Source: Melampsora larici-populina 98AG31 (lineage: Eukaryota > Basidiomycota > Pucciniomycetes > Pucciniales > Melampsoraceae). Taken from it: 64,000 nt of DNA. The notes below the pieces were generated by a model that saw only the letters and a list, made by a program, of their open reading frames with translations, had not been told where the DNA came from and did not search any database. The DNA is taken from NCBI RefSeq assembly GCF_000204055.1, contig NW_006768792.1, positions 1,015,661 to 1,079,660 of the forward strand, written 5' to 3'. Shown here piece after piece: positions 11,536 to 23,695 of this stretch; position 1 is the stretch's first letter; each line of letters starts with the position of its first letter. A program made the position numbers and the translations under genes.

Positions 11536-14500
11536 TTACTTTTGGGTGCTATCCCCTAGCCCTGCGTTCCTCTCGTCGCGATACAACTTCAGCTTTGAAA
11601 TGTGGAATATTGGAAAGGTTGCGTCGTTTGGCCCCAGTTGCAGCCGGAAATCTCGTCCACCATTCACAATCTCCACGACCTTGTAAGGACCATCATATTG
11701 AGCCCGCAATTTGCTGACCCCCTTATATTTTCCTCCTACCACTTGTTGACGATCTGCGCTGTCAATTAACACCCAATCGTCCACATTGAAAGGGATCCCC
11801 TCCCGACGACGTTGGTTGTAATACACCGCCTGGTCCACTCGGCTATTCCATAATTGGTCTCGCCAAGTGGCCCATTCAGCTTGTCGACGTTCAATCCAGT
11901 GTTGTACATCTTCTTCTTCATTCTCCAAAGGATGATTAATTGGAAAAAGACGCGGTACCCGTCCAAAAACAAATTGAAATGGAGATACACCGGTTGCGAC
12001 GTTGACAGCGGAGTTGGGAGTTGATAGCAAATTCCGCCATGGGTAAAGATTGTAGCCACTTACCATGCTTCTCACCAACTGCATGTTGCAAAATCTGTCC
12101 AATAGTCTTGTTGGATCGCTCGCTTTGACCGTCTGCCTGGGGATGGTAAGATGTCGAAAGACTGATTTTTACCTCGAGCAATTCATGCAACCGCTGCCAA
12201 AACCTTGACGTCCACAATTTGTCTCGGTCTCCAATAATGGTACTTGGCAGTCCAAAGATTGCAGACCACGAGTTGAACAACCGACTACCCGATTTATCAG
12301 CCGTGTCTTTCTGCGAAGACGGGATCAGCCGGACGAAGCCGGTGAGATGACAAGTACAGGAGAAAATCATGTCATATCCTCCCACCTTTGGGAATGGTCC
12401 TATAAAATCGATCGCAATTGATTCCATTGGCTGCTGAGGTATTGGTGTACTTTGAAGCTTTCCTGTCGTCAATGATGTTCTTGCTTTATTTCGTTGACAG
12501 GAATCACAAGACTTCAACTGATTTTCCACCTGTTTCAACATGCCTGGCCAGAAGAAATTGCTTCTCAAACGACTCAAGGTTTTGAATGAACCCAAGTGTC
12601 CTAACGCCCCGTGAGCCTGAGCGATGAAATCCTGCCGCAGGCTACCTTTGTTTGGTACGACCAAACGCCCGTCTAAGTACAAAAACCCGTCCTTCTCGAT
12701 GCAGTCGTCTCGGAGAGGTAAGACTTTACGAAGTTTTTGACAAAAGGTGTCCTGCTTGTAACCTTGTTGAATGTCCTCAACTTCTTCCGGTCGCAGCGCT
12801 GACTGAACTTCACAAACTGCAACCTCATCACGTCTAGAGAGCGCGTCCGCCACCAAATTGTCCGGCCCTTTAAGGTACCTGAAGTCAAGATCAGATTCCG
12901 ATAGGGTCTCTAACCACCGTGCTTGTCTACGGCTCAGATTCCGTTGCGTCAGGAGTGTAGTTAGTGAGTGATGGTCAGACATGACATTCACTCGCATACC
13001 TAGTAAAAGCAACCTCCATTTATTTAATGCATTGATGACCGCCAGTAACTCCTGCTCGTGGACCGGATAGTTTTTCTCGGCTGGACTCATAGTTCTGCTT
13101 TCATAAGCCACCGGCGAAGAGGTATCCCATTGCTTGCCTTGAAATAAAGCAGCTCCTAATCCATTTCCACTAGCATTGGTAAAGAGCCATATAGGTTCAC
13201 CCGACTCGTAATCTAGATTTCGAAGGACTGGTAAAGTTGTAATCAGCCGCTTGATGTTGTTGAAAGCATCCTCCTCCCTAGCACCCCGCCGAAATGGTTT
13301 TCCCTTCAGTGATGTACTTGTTAAAGGACTCAGAGTTCCAACATAGTGAGACAGTCCGTCGATGAATTTTTTCATCCACTGAACGGTACCCGAGAACTTG
13401 AATAGCTGTTTTGCTGTAGCTGGTGAGGCCCATTTTGATATCTTCTCTACCTTCTCCTCGTCCGGGCACACTCCAAGATGACTGATGTCGTGCCCAAGAA
13501 ATCGAATTTGCCGACGGAATAGTTTGCTTTTCTTGATGGAACAATACATCTTTGCAGCTCGTAAGCGCTCCAAGACCATTCGCACATGCAATTCATGCTC
13601 TTCAATTGTTTGCGAAAAAATCACTATGTTGTCTATATAAACAACACAGATCTTTCCCACCAGATCCCCCAAAATCTCCCCGTTTCGTGCTTGATGAGTT
13701 GCCGGTCCGTTAGTCAGCCCCATTGGCATGACCATCCACTCATACAAACCCCATGGTGTCTTTACCGCCGTTAAGGGAATATCCTCCTCACGCATCCTAT
13801 CTTGAAAGAACGCATTGGTTTGATCCACCACTGACCATATCTTTCCTGTGGCGACTGTCCTCACCGCTTCATCAACATTTGGCAGGGGCAAACGGTCTTT
13901 GACGGTGAATTTGTTCAGCGTTCTATAATCGCAAACCCATCTAGGCAGCTCTGACGGGTCCTTTTTAGGGATAATCAGGGAAGGTGAGCCATACTGGCTT
14001 GTTGACCGTCGAAGTCTTCCTGCCGCGACATGTTTGTCAATAAGCTTTCGCCATGCCCCAAGATACTTGTGTGGAAAGCCAAACTGTTTTTCATTGATAG
14101 TTATGTTTGGTTCCGTAAGGACAATCTTGTGTCGAACTTGTTGGTTTGAGTCTTGCATCCCTTCAGGAAAAGACTCCCGATCCTCAACATCACCGTCATT
14201 CACTGGTGGTAATTCTTCTGGGAATAAATCCTCAAACTCATTCAAAATCAATTCTTCCTTCTCCATCAATTTCTCAACCATATCAATCTTTGTCAAATTT
14301 TCAACAGCACACAGCAATCTCTGGAATTCTGATTTCATTTCTTTTTGGTACAAAGTTTTCCCACTGACCGTGTGAGTTACACAACGGCAATGAAGGGATA
14401 CATCCAATTTGAACTTTGAAAGAAATGGAGACCCGAGTATCATATCGTATATCGATCCTAACGGTGCCAGTTTGAAGAAAACCGCGCCAAAACGGATGCT

Positions 14501-16804
14501 AGGATCATCGGACTTAAGATTAGCAATGGCAAACTCCTTCAGAACAACTGGTGCTCCTTCAGTTGAGATTGCCAGGCGTACCTCCACTGGAGCCACCAAC
14601 GTTCTTCGAGGAATCTTCAAGTTATGAGCCATTTGGTCCGATAGGAGGTTCGTGCCTGCACCCAAATCAATCAGAGCCCGTAATGGTTTGCCGTTACATA
14701 TCAGCTCTAGTATGATTGGCGATATCAAAGATTGAGATACGCACCTTGGTGCCACGTCTCCCGATTCTTCAATTTGACTTTCGCGAAATCGATCCGCTTC
14801 TTCGTACGCAGCGATGTCTTCAGCCAAAACTTCTTGCAAGGAATTGACTGCTGCAACTCTAGCAGGTGCTGAAGTTGTGACTGGACGTCCTTCTGGGCGT
14901 TGGGTTGCTGCGCCTGCAGGTGGGTGAGGCGGATTGTTTGACCAGCCGCGCCTTGGTCGAGGTCCCGCGTTGAAAGAAGGTGGAACAGATAGGAATTGGA
15001 CGTTTTTCTTTGTGCACCCCAGGTTGTTGCACTTGTCTTTACATACTGCACAGATCCCACTCCTGCGGAGGTACTCATGGTATCTCCACACGTTATCCGC
15101 CTTTTCTTCAATCGGCCTCTGCCTAGGCTGACCAACGGCTCTTCCCGAGTTGATTACAGGTACACCCAAGGCTCGTGGTTTAGGTGTTGCATCGACCAAC
15201 AGTTTGGCGTTCGAGAGGAATCTCCAAATACCATCGGCGGCGTCTTTGAAAATTGGGAACGAGAATGGTTTGGCTTTCAGATGTTTCTCGCGGTCAATCA
15301 TGTCTCTGAAGAATTGCGGAGCGCCCCATGTGATATGTTGGGCTAGATGGCGATCCGTAACTTGTCCAAACCGTTTGATTAGACGATGCAGACCCCGCGC
15401 CCGTATGACATAATTGTCAAAAGTTTCGGACGGTTTCATTTCGATTCGGCGCAGAGCTTCTTCAGTATCCGAAAGCCAAGAGTGAGGAAGTGTTCCCATA
15501 GCCATGATTCCCATCGCCTCGTCCCCAGCGTGTCGTCGTAGCTCTTCTTTATTAGCCTGATACCAGGCGGATAATTCTTCATTACTGAGAAGTGAACCAA
15601 GCAACTTTAATTTTTCACAATCATCGATAACGTTTTTAATCTCAAAAGTTTCTTCAATAACGTCTCGCCAGTGAAAAAGATCTGCTGGGTTCCCGAACTT
15701 CCCTGTGAATTTGGGAAGATCACTCAGCTTAACTCGGTCTGCTGTAGTTGACACAAGCATTCCGGTATTCGACACCTGAGCTGCAGCCAGAGATGGTGCG
15801 TAGTGTAATCGTTTGCCGGAAGCTACCTGATGTTGTTGTACGTCGGGTGATAAGACAGTTGCCAGAGGAGATGGATGGTCCGGAGTGGCATGAGATAAAA
15901 CGGGTGTCGATTGGAGAGGTGGAACCCGAGAAGTGGGTTCTCGAACCCTAGTTTCATCGGCCCATACAACACCTCTCCCAGCTGATTGACGTGTCGTCGA
16001 CTGGCTTGGTCCTTGATCCCGTTGGCCAGGGGGGTGATTGCTGGCATACACTGAACTGCTCTGGTGCTCCTTCGGTAGAGGGGTCGGAGTCGTTGGCGTC
16101 AGGTTGACATAACGTCGCAGAGCATCGCCTTCAACTTGCTGACCTTCCGCTTGACCTGTCACAAAAGCTGAGCTTGGGCCTGCTGGTGAAAGGCCAACGC
16201 TTCTCTCGGACAAGAGCTGTTGAACCATTTCTTGTAGTTCATCCGTTTGTCGTCTTGATTGCTCCAGTTGTGCAGTCTGCAGCTCGAACGCCGCTACTTG
16301 TGCTTTCAAAGCACGAATCGTGTCGGACTCCTCCTCATTTGACATTGTGTTGGAGTGATCGCGGGTAAGTGTTAACGTTGCTGTTGAATCCGTTGGTTGT
16401 TTGGTAGCAGGTGTGTTGATAGTCAGCAAACCAGGAGGGTGAGGTGTTGCTTCACCCGTTGCTGAGTTGGAACCACTAAACAATTTCCAAAAGTGCAGGT
16501 CAATAACGGTCTTTTCGGGTGCTGACGGTGTAATCAAAATTGGAGAGAATTTCAATTTTGCAGTCGATGATTTGGTAGGTTCTTGGCAAAAAGATGATGC
16601 GTATACGATCTTCTTGTTCAGCGCCGCAGGAGACCCTGATACGTGAGTTCCTCCTCTCCATGTATAGTTTGGTGCTAAAGCAACTGGAGGACTTTCCGAG
16701 TCAATTGCTACCAATGCCTTCTGCTTCTCTTTTCGCGCTTTTCGTAGTAATGAATCCGGATCGTCAAGGTAGTTGTCAGGTTTTAACAATGAAGGACCAG
16801 ACAT
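11536..16804 (-). pseudogene. Ty3/Gypsy Gag-Pol polyprotein of element 1 (frameshifted)
   Basis: A single minus-strand frame runs from ATG at 16804 (an alternative Gag start is ATG 16345, MSNEEESDTIRALKAQ) to the integrase. Order: Gag with a coiled-coil segment; an atypical CAVCKDKCNNLGC knuckle (about 15060); protease ALIDLGAGTN (about 14670); RT with LPLPNVDEAV, WSVVDQTNAFF and VVYIDNIVIFS (about 13640); RNase H LFTNASGNGLGAAL (about 13180); integrase HGALGHLG..CDSCQRNK, IDFIGPFP, GDRDKLWTSRFWQ, ADGQSERSNKTIG (12620-12090). A 7-bp tandem duplication (GGAGTTG twice, 12010-12023) shifts the frame just after AEFAINS; the other frame continues to 11536 with VSPFQFVFGRVP and the YDGPYKV GPY/F module. 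Three catalytic motifs are altered (DSG to DLG, YxDD to YIDN, TDAS to TNAS), so the enzyme is very probably dead despite its length. Confidence 0.88.
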
Positions 16805-17028
16805 CTGATGGCTCGGTAGTGTATTGGGATTGTCCCGCTGAGATTTCAGATTGTTTTGACAGGTCAAAACAGAGTTTGACAGAACCGAGGTGCCTGAGAG
16901 ACTGAGATGGGAGAGATCCCAACAAAGACAGAGAAGACCGAAGACTAGAAGACCAAGAAACAGAACCAGTTTGACTGAGAGAAAAAAAATTCTTATAACT
17001 TTTTGAAGTGATCCAAAGTTAAAAAAAG

Positions 17029-17378
17029 TGTAAGGACTCCAACAGAGTCCTTCACTGAATGTTTGGTTCTTTCTTGCTGGACTCGACGGAGAGCTTAACT
17101 TTGGAAATTCTGTATATCTATTACAAAAACTAGCTCCAGAATGATCCCGTGAGTAGCTCTTGAAGAGTCAGTACCCAAAACCTTAAGAGAAAGAGCACCA
17201 CAAATGAAAAGAGAAAAGATATAGAGAGGATTCTCACCTAGCTCCAGAATGATCCCGTGAGTAGCTCTTGAAGAGGAAGGATCATCTGAAGCCGGGCTAC
17301 AAGGAGAAACATATAATCCTTCCGTCTAATCCCATAACCCTGAAACCCATGACTTCCATCTACGTGTAACCCCTTACA
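17029..17378 (-). repeat. Element 1 right (5') LTR
   Basis: This 350-bp LTR runs TGTAAGGACTCC to CCCCTTACA. Two CTAGCTCCAGAATGATCCCGT units lie 115 bp apart inside it (about 17131 and 17238), each followed by GAGTAGCTCTTGAAGAG. Its right edge is followed by the TSD ACCTA and then resumed element-2 LTR. Confidence 0.9.
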
Positions 17379-17383
17379 ACCTA

Positions 17384-18963
17384 AGAAGGGATAATCTACT
17401 ACATGTAATATAGTAGAAGTTGCCTGAAGACTGCCTTCTTCAAAGGAACCAGCACAAGGGCACTTGCTGACCACTTTTTGATAACAGAGAAAAAGATAAA
17501 AGGCACCAGAGAAATAAACCAATACTGTTGTGTAGTATCATTCCCAATTTTAAGCGCAAAAAAGTCCACACACTATGTTATTACTAGCAATACTGTTGTT
17601 AAGTATTATTCCCAATTTGACTTATAGTCTTTAACACACGTAAATAAATTTCTCCTTGCTTTGAAGGGGCGAATTTAAGTGATCTTAGTACAAATATAGT
17701 AAATAAATGATGATTTATAACACTGCAGCAAAGGTATAAGATGCAGAAAAGGGAATAACAATCCCAAAATTATCAAAAAGTATATATATCCACATGTAAC
17801 AACCTCTTCAACAGTCAACAGCCTTAAAACCAGTCAAATCGGCCTAAAGAACCCTAAAAACCATGTAATGACGCAATGTAATGATCTTGTTACTAATGTA
17901 TGATGTAATTTTCACCGCCAAAAGTGATCAATGACGCAATGATGTAATGTACAGCACTGCTTAAGATGAATACAGGTGATTTGCTCCTTGTAAACCAGCT
18001 GAAAACCAATTTTTGAGATTACGAATTTTTTTAGAAGTGGTCCAATTTTGATCTACTATAGTGCATCTTATAGCCCTCGTGATACTGATCATTTATGACA
18101 CCCATATGACCTATTTCTGATGAGTGATGAGTAAGATATTGAGTTGTGAAGTTAAGGTTTTTGGTGTTACATGTTGACTTGTGACTGTAAATTCAAGATT
18201 CACACCAATTTCTTATTTGCCTTATAACGTTTTACATACACCTCCGTTACTAATGATTTAAAGTTCGTACATTTTGTAATCTACTCTTCTGCGTTGAATG
18301 AGCTATCTACCAATTTAATCTGACGTCATTTGACATATGTAATTAGCTGAAAACCTTCATTTTCGACGATTTTCACCTATTTTCTTCACTTTTCACAGCT
18401 ACTACTCTTGTTTTCTTGCTCATGTAATATGACATCATCTTCTATAACCTGAAAAATCTCGGAAAATCTTCTTGGCAACCTTAGTTTCCACTACTACCAC
18501 CATTACATATGTAAACCACACGCATAACCCTTGTTTACCAACTTCGAAAAAGTACCTTTCTGCTAATAACTTCTGTTTTCCCCTATCAACCTTGAAGATT
18601 AAAATTGTCACGGTATAATATAATGTTGTTCTTTCATATTCTAACCTCATAAAACCCATAACTTTATTTTTACTACCCTAAAAACCATTTTCCAACCTTT
18701 ACACCTATATTTTCGAATTTTTCTTATCTTTTCCTTTTCTTTCTTTTTGTAATAACTTTGTAAGTAAACTATGTTGATCTTAAGAATAATTTTGAAATGA
18801 GATGACATAATACTGAGCTAATAAGTATACATAAGCCTCTCAGAGCTTCAATTGATCTGAAAACCTGAATTTTGAATTTCCTGCTATACTGAAGTTTTCT
18901 AATAACTTGGTAAAATAAAAGATGATTAATTTTCTTGCTTGTTATCATAAATAGATCACCACA
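17384..18963 (-). repeat. Element 2 left (3') LTR, main fragment
   Basis: It continues the LTR broken at 9028 and aligns closely with 28196-29751. It ends ATAGATCACCACA at 18963, next to the polypurine tract. Confidence 0.88.
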
Positions 18964-18979
18964 TCCTCCTCTTCTTCTC
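18964..18979 (-). promoter_or_regulatory. Polypurine tract of element 2
   Basis: The minus strand reads GAGAAGAAGAGGAGGA, immediately followed by the LTR start TGTGGTGATC. This uninterrupted purine run fixes the inner edge of the 3' LTR. Confidence 0.85.
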
Positions 18980-19076
18980 GAACTGCCCCCAGTTTACCAA
19001 TCCAATAAAATAAATCATCTACTAAATAAATTCGAATTTTTCCTTAAATCTTTAAATATCCTTCTTAAATATAAAT

Positions 19077-20796
19077 ATGGTTATCACTACACCTCCATCT
19101 GTTGCCTCACCTTGTGTCCAGTGCCGCATGGTCCATTCATCCTGCTTATATCAAATAAATCCTGCGTGCCAAAGATGTCATAATCTTGGTATAATATGCT
19201 GTAAGTCTTTTTGTTTGATTTCTTTTACTGTAATAATCTTCAATGTTTTTATTTATATTTACTAATTTCAATTCTTTTATATTTTCTTTTATAATTTCTT
19301 CTAAATATAGCCTATCCAGCAGCGCCTTCTGCCAATAATTCACCCATAGTTGATTCACCTGCTTATAATTTTCCACCTCCAAACACGCCTAATACACCTA
19401 TCAGAGTCAACTTCTTCAATCCTTATAATATTAACCAACATAATACACCATCAGCTCCTGATTCTCCAAACCCTTCAATAACTTCATCAATTGAAACTAA
19501 TTTTACTACTTCTGATCCCTTTTTCGAAAATTATATGAACATAACTTAGCTTGGAAACTTGATTATATTACTTATCAAAACTGGCATTCTTGGAAGATCT
19601 TGGATGATACTATAAGACAGTTTAAAGAAGCTGGATATGAGGTACCCAACATTACACTACAAGAAAGATAATATTTTCTGGGCAGAAAATTAAATTATTG
19701 ATACACAAAAATATTGAGAGGCCAGGAGGAGAGCAAAAAATGAATAAAAATATGCATCTTGTTCCCTGCATTGAGAACTTCACTCTGCATATTTTTCCGT
19801 ATTTTTACAGTCCATATTGATAAGTGTACTAACAATAAACCTTCACAATCATCCAATTACAACCTGTAACAAGCACTGAAATTTGGCTCATTAGTGTTTA
19901 GAGAAACTTTTGATTTCTGAAAATACTCATACCTTTTTCAATTCCGGTCCAAAACGCTCGATTTTGGGTGCATTGGTAAGCTGGAATTGTCCTCCACATA
20001 GTTCATAATAGGACCACACAGCATGCTGGTCTGCTAAAAAAGATATCATTGTTTTTATACATTTGTACATACAGATCCATAGAATGATTGTCATACTAGC
20101 TACATAGTTCTTGATCTTATGAAAGTTTGAGAGGAAGAGTTCAGCTTTCTAATGCACTTAAAATCGAGTGTTTTGAGGCAGATTTGACAAAGTTATAGGT
20201 GTTTTCAGAAATCAAAAGTTTCTCTAAACACTAATGAGCCAAATTTCAGTGCTTGTTACAGGTTGTAATTGGATGATTATGAAGGTTTATTGTTAGTACA
20301 CTTATCAATACGGACTGTAAAAATATGGAAAAATATGTAGAGTGAAGCTCTCACCGCAGGGAACAAGATACATATTTTTATTTATTTTTTGCCCTTCTCC
20401 TGGCCTCTCAAGATTTTTGTGTATCAATAATTGAATTTTCTGCCCAGAAAATATTATATTTTGTGTAGTGTTACTAATAACCATTATCATTTATTATGTG
20501 CCCATTCCATAGCTGAATATGTTTCCAGAAAAGGTGAAGATGAAAATTCAACTGTATCCACCTTTATTCCATTCATTAATCATGCTGAGCATGCAAATGC
20601 TGCTATTTTATCCCCTTATGGTACTCCTTCCACTAATCCTCCTAATACTGATCTTCCAATAATTAATAATGATCCTCCTATAATTCCTTCTGTTAATTCC
20701 CCATATACTGATTATAATTATTCTGAATATACTCCTACTATTTATGAATTACCCAGTTGGCTTGATCCACGCCTTTATCCATCTTCTCCTTCTTAA
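19077..20796 (+). pseudogene. Antisense retrotransposon-borne gene with Zn2Cys6-type cysteine motif
   Basis: This gene runs opposite to gag-pol, between pol and the 3' LTR of element 2. Exon 1 (19077-19200) encodes six cysteines spaced CX2CX6CX7CX2CX6C (CVQCRMVHSSC then CQRCHNLGIIC), which fits the fungal Zn2Cys6 DNA-binding spacing. The intron 19201-19310 has GTAAGT, a TTACTAAT branch-like site and a TATAG acceptor. Exon 2 is rich in Pro, Asn and Ser. A one-base frameshift near 19536 changes ENYMNIT to a continuing YEHNLAWKLDYITYQNWHSW-like frame. A foldback transposon at 19655-20470 then interrupts it, probably within a second short intron (acceptor near 20513). The last exon gives AEYVSRKGEDENSTVSTF and ends SWLDPRLYPSSPS with stop at 20794-20796. 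Basic residues usual between the first cysteines are few, so DNA binding is an inference. No homologue is recalled with certainty. Confidence 0.6.
19655..20470. mobile_element. CACTA-like foldback element (816 bp)
   Basis: The ends are CACTACAAGAAAGATAAT and ATATTTTGTGTAGTG, with TSD TTA (19652-19654, 20471-20473). Arms of about 270 bp (19655-19926 and 20196-20470) are inverted copies, so most of the element folds into one long hairpin. No ORF is supported. A diverged relative opens the window at 1-236. Confidence 0.88.
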
Positions 20797-21438
20797 TATT
20801 ATTATACTTTATTAAATGTATATTGATAACTAGTGAAATGTATCCATTATTTCTATTCTTTATTGTATCTTTCAATTCTTTTCTTTATTCTTTTTATATT
20901 TAGTTATTTGAAATTCATGTTATTATATGCTTAAGCAAATTATATTTGCGCCTCTTCCTCATCAGTGACCTCCTCCTCCTCTTCTTCTGCTGTTGGAATT
21001 ATACCCCTTGGATAAAATCTTTTGAAGTGTTCTGCTGCATATCTTCTTGATAATTCTACACCATTTAATTCTTCCAAAATATAAGATCCTCCCACATGTT
21101 GTTTGACAATTCTAAAAGGCCCATTCCATCTATTCTTGAATGATTTTCCCCATTGAAATTCTAAACTTTTATTATAAGTTAATACCAAATCTCCTTCTTT
21201 TAAAGGTTTCCTCATTCTATGCGCATTTTTCTTATCCCAATATATAATTCCTTGAACCCTTGCTTTCATCATTATCTCATATGCTTTATTAATAATATCT
21301 TCTCTACATAATAATTGCTCCATTCTTGCTTTCAATAAATCTTCTCCCGTGGTAATTCTTTCCCAATCAATACCTAAAAATGTCCCAGCTTCTAAATCAA
21401 TTGGTAATACTGCTACTTGATTAAATATCATCTCTTAA

Positions 21439-21621
21439 CACTGCAAGAATAATGTATTTTACCCAGGTGAAAAATGATTGACATTAATGCATAAAATGAT
21501 TAATAATGCAGAATTAATGCAGAAAAATGCAGAATTAATGCAGAATTAATGCATTTTTAATCATTTTGTGAAATAGATGTAATCATTTTTCACCTCGGAA
21601 AAATACATTATATTTGCAGTG
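21439..21621. mobile_element. CACTA-type MITE, family C copy 1 (183 bp)
   Basis: Ends are CACTGCAAGAATAATGTATT and AAATACATTATATTTGCAGTG-like; TSD TAA at 21436-21438 and 21622-21624. The interior is a near-palindrome of AATGCAGAATTAATGCAGAA repeats. It splits the integrase coding sequence after SPYT. Copy 2 is at 43753-43935, the same length. Confidence 0.92.
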
Positions 21622-23489
21622 TAAGGAGACATTCCAGTTGTTCTTTTTGTGGAAGTTCTATCAGCAAATAATACTTGAGGTAAGAAAGCTTCCCAAGATG
21701 TTCCACTCTCATCACTTAATTTAATTAATGCGCCTTTAATATCCTTATGTCCTCTTTCAACCATTCCTTCTGCTTGAGGCCAATAAGCTGTTGATTCCAC
21801 CACTTTTGATCCAGCCATAATAACTGCTTCCCTGAATATTCCTTTAAATTCTGATCCACCATCAACTGCAAAACATTTCACGGACCCATATCTCATTATC
21901 CACTCTTTTCTAATAAATTTGGCTACTGCTGTAGCTGTTAATTTCTTTAAAGGTGCTGCTTCTACCCATCCAGATGAATCATCCCTTGCAATTATAGCAT
22001 AATCATGACTTCCAGCTTTAATATGAATAGCATCCAAACTGACTCTTCCAAACACGGGATTTTCACCTGTAGCTCTTCCAACTTCTTTCTCTTTCTTTGA
22101 ACTTTTCTTTTGACATTCTTCACATGATACCACCAAATTTCTAACTGATTCTTTCATTTAAGGCCACCAAAATCTTATTAAACATCTCCTGTAAGTTTCT
22201 TCAATCCCTCTATGTCCTAATTCCTTGTGTAACTTCTTTAATATATGTTCTTGTCCTTCAAGTTTTGATATCACCAATCTTCCTTGAGGTACTCCTCTTT
22301 TCTTTAACCTATTTCCATCCACGTAAAATAAAGGTAATTTACTCTTAATCTTTTGAAATTCAGCATCTTCACAATCTTTTGGTCTGATTAAAGTTGTTAA
22401 ATATTCCCCTAAATTACGCCAAATTCATTCTTGACTCCACATAGAATTTTCTTCAAGTATAACCTCCTCTTCTTCTAATTCTGAACTTCCCACTTGCAAT
22501 TGAAAACTTTCACATACTTTAATTTCTCTCTTATTTTCATCAAAACTTTCTGCTTTATCTGATTCACTCCCAGGTTCTCTTCTTGATAATCCATCAGGCA
22601 TTCCAAAGCTTTTACCATGTTTATGAACAAGATCAAATGAAAGTAATTGAATATATGCTACCCATCTTGTCATAGCTGCATTTGGTAAACTAGGCGCATT
22701 AATCATTTGAATCAAGGCCTTTGCATCTACTTGTAATTCGAAGTGTTGACCCCATAATTTTGTTTTAAACCTCCTCATAATCTTTGCCACGCCACATAAT
22801 TCTAATTTGGGTTGAGAGTATCTCGATTCCACCTCTGTAAATACTTCTGACTCATAAAACACAGGGCTTATTTCTCCTTCATCATTTTCTTGCATTAAAA
22901 CTCCTCCAGCTGCAATAAAACTTGAATCCACGGCCAGTATAATTTTATTTGCTTCTTCACTATAATCCAAAGCTGCTAATACAATATCTTCTCCTACTAT
23001 TTTCTTTAAGACATTAAAATCATCATCACAATCTTTATTCCATTCCCAATCCACATTCATTCTTGTAAGTCTTTATAAAGGTGCAGCAAGATGTCCAAAA
23101 TTAGGAATAAACATCCTGACATAAATACACGTGCCCAAGAATCCAAGAACCTGAGTTCTGTTTGTTGGAATTGGCCAAGTTTGAATTTTATTCTTCTTTT
23201 TAATTGATACACTCCTCCCTTTTCCACTTACTATATGTCCAACAATTTCTAAAGCTGGTACACACACGGCAAATTTCTTTCCAGATACTGTGAATCCTGC
23301 TTCTTCAATTCTAAATAATATTCTTTCCAGTATAATAGCATACTCCCAAATACATTTTCTTATACCATTATTCCCCTTTAATACTTCATTGTTATAATCA
23401 CTTTCAGGTCCTTTAATTCCTCCATCATCAATAAATATTCCTGCATGCTTAGGAAGTTCTTCTTGCAATATCCACATCATTTGCGCCTG

Positions 23490-23695
23490 CACTGCCAGCA
23501 TAGATGCCTTGAGTTGCGGAATCCGAGGCATCATCGGAGGTAAAACCTCGGACAAGGTCTGTCCAAGGTTTTTGTCCGAGGTAATCTTCTGCACTGGGAA
23601 TTGCCTCGGATCAAAACCTCGGACAGTTTCTGTCGGAGGTTGGTAATCCGATAATACCTCGGATTTTTCAATCCGAGGTAAATATGTTGGCGGTG
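23490..23695. mobile_element. CACTA-type MITE, family A copy 2 (206 bp)
   Basis: TSD CTG at 23487-23489 and 23696-23698; ends CACTGCCAGCATAGAT and GTTGGCGGTG. It splits the RT domain between VAVYQ and AQMMWILQEE. It differs from copy 1 at only about four single positions plus one hairpin loop that is inverted. Confidence 0.92.

Larger units (their letters stand above)
9029..17378 (-). mobile_element. Inner Ty3/Gypsy retrotransposon (element 1) nested in element 2's LTR
   Basis: LTRs begin TGTAAGGACTCC and end ACCCCTTACA, so the termini are TGTAAGG/CCTTACA inverted repeats. The 5-bp TSD is ACCTA (9024-9028, 17379-17383); the uninterrupted site is preserved in the right LTR of element 2 near 28191. 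The right (5') LTR is 17029-17378, 350 bp. The left (3') LTR is 9029-11013 because it contains a 1630-bp solo LTR; without it about 351 bp. A polypurine tract (AGGAAGGGAGGG on the minus strand) abuts the 3' LTR at 11014-11025. It carries one long gag-pol frame. Confidence 0.9.

Noticed and set aside
18435..18659. 74-codon minus-strand ORF MGFMRLEYERTT (also at 29223-29447)
   Set aside because: It lies within both LTR copies of element 2; conservation is due to LTR identity.
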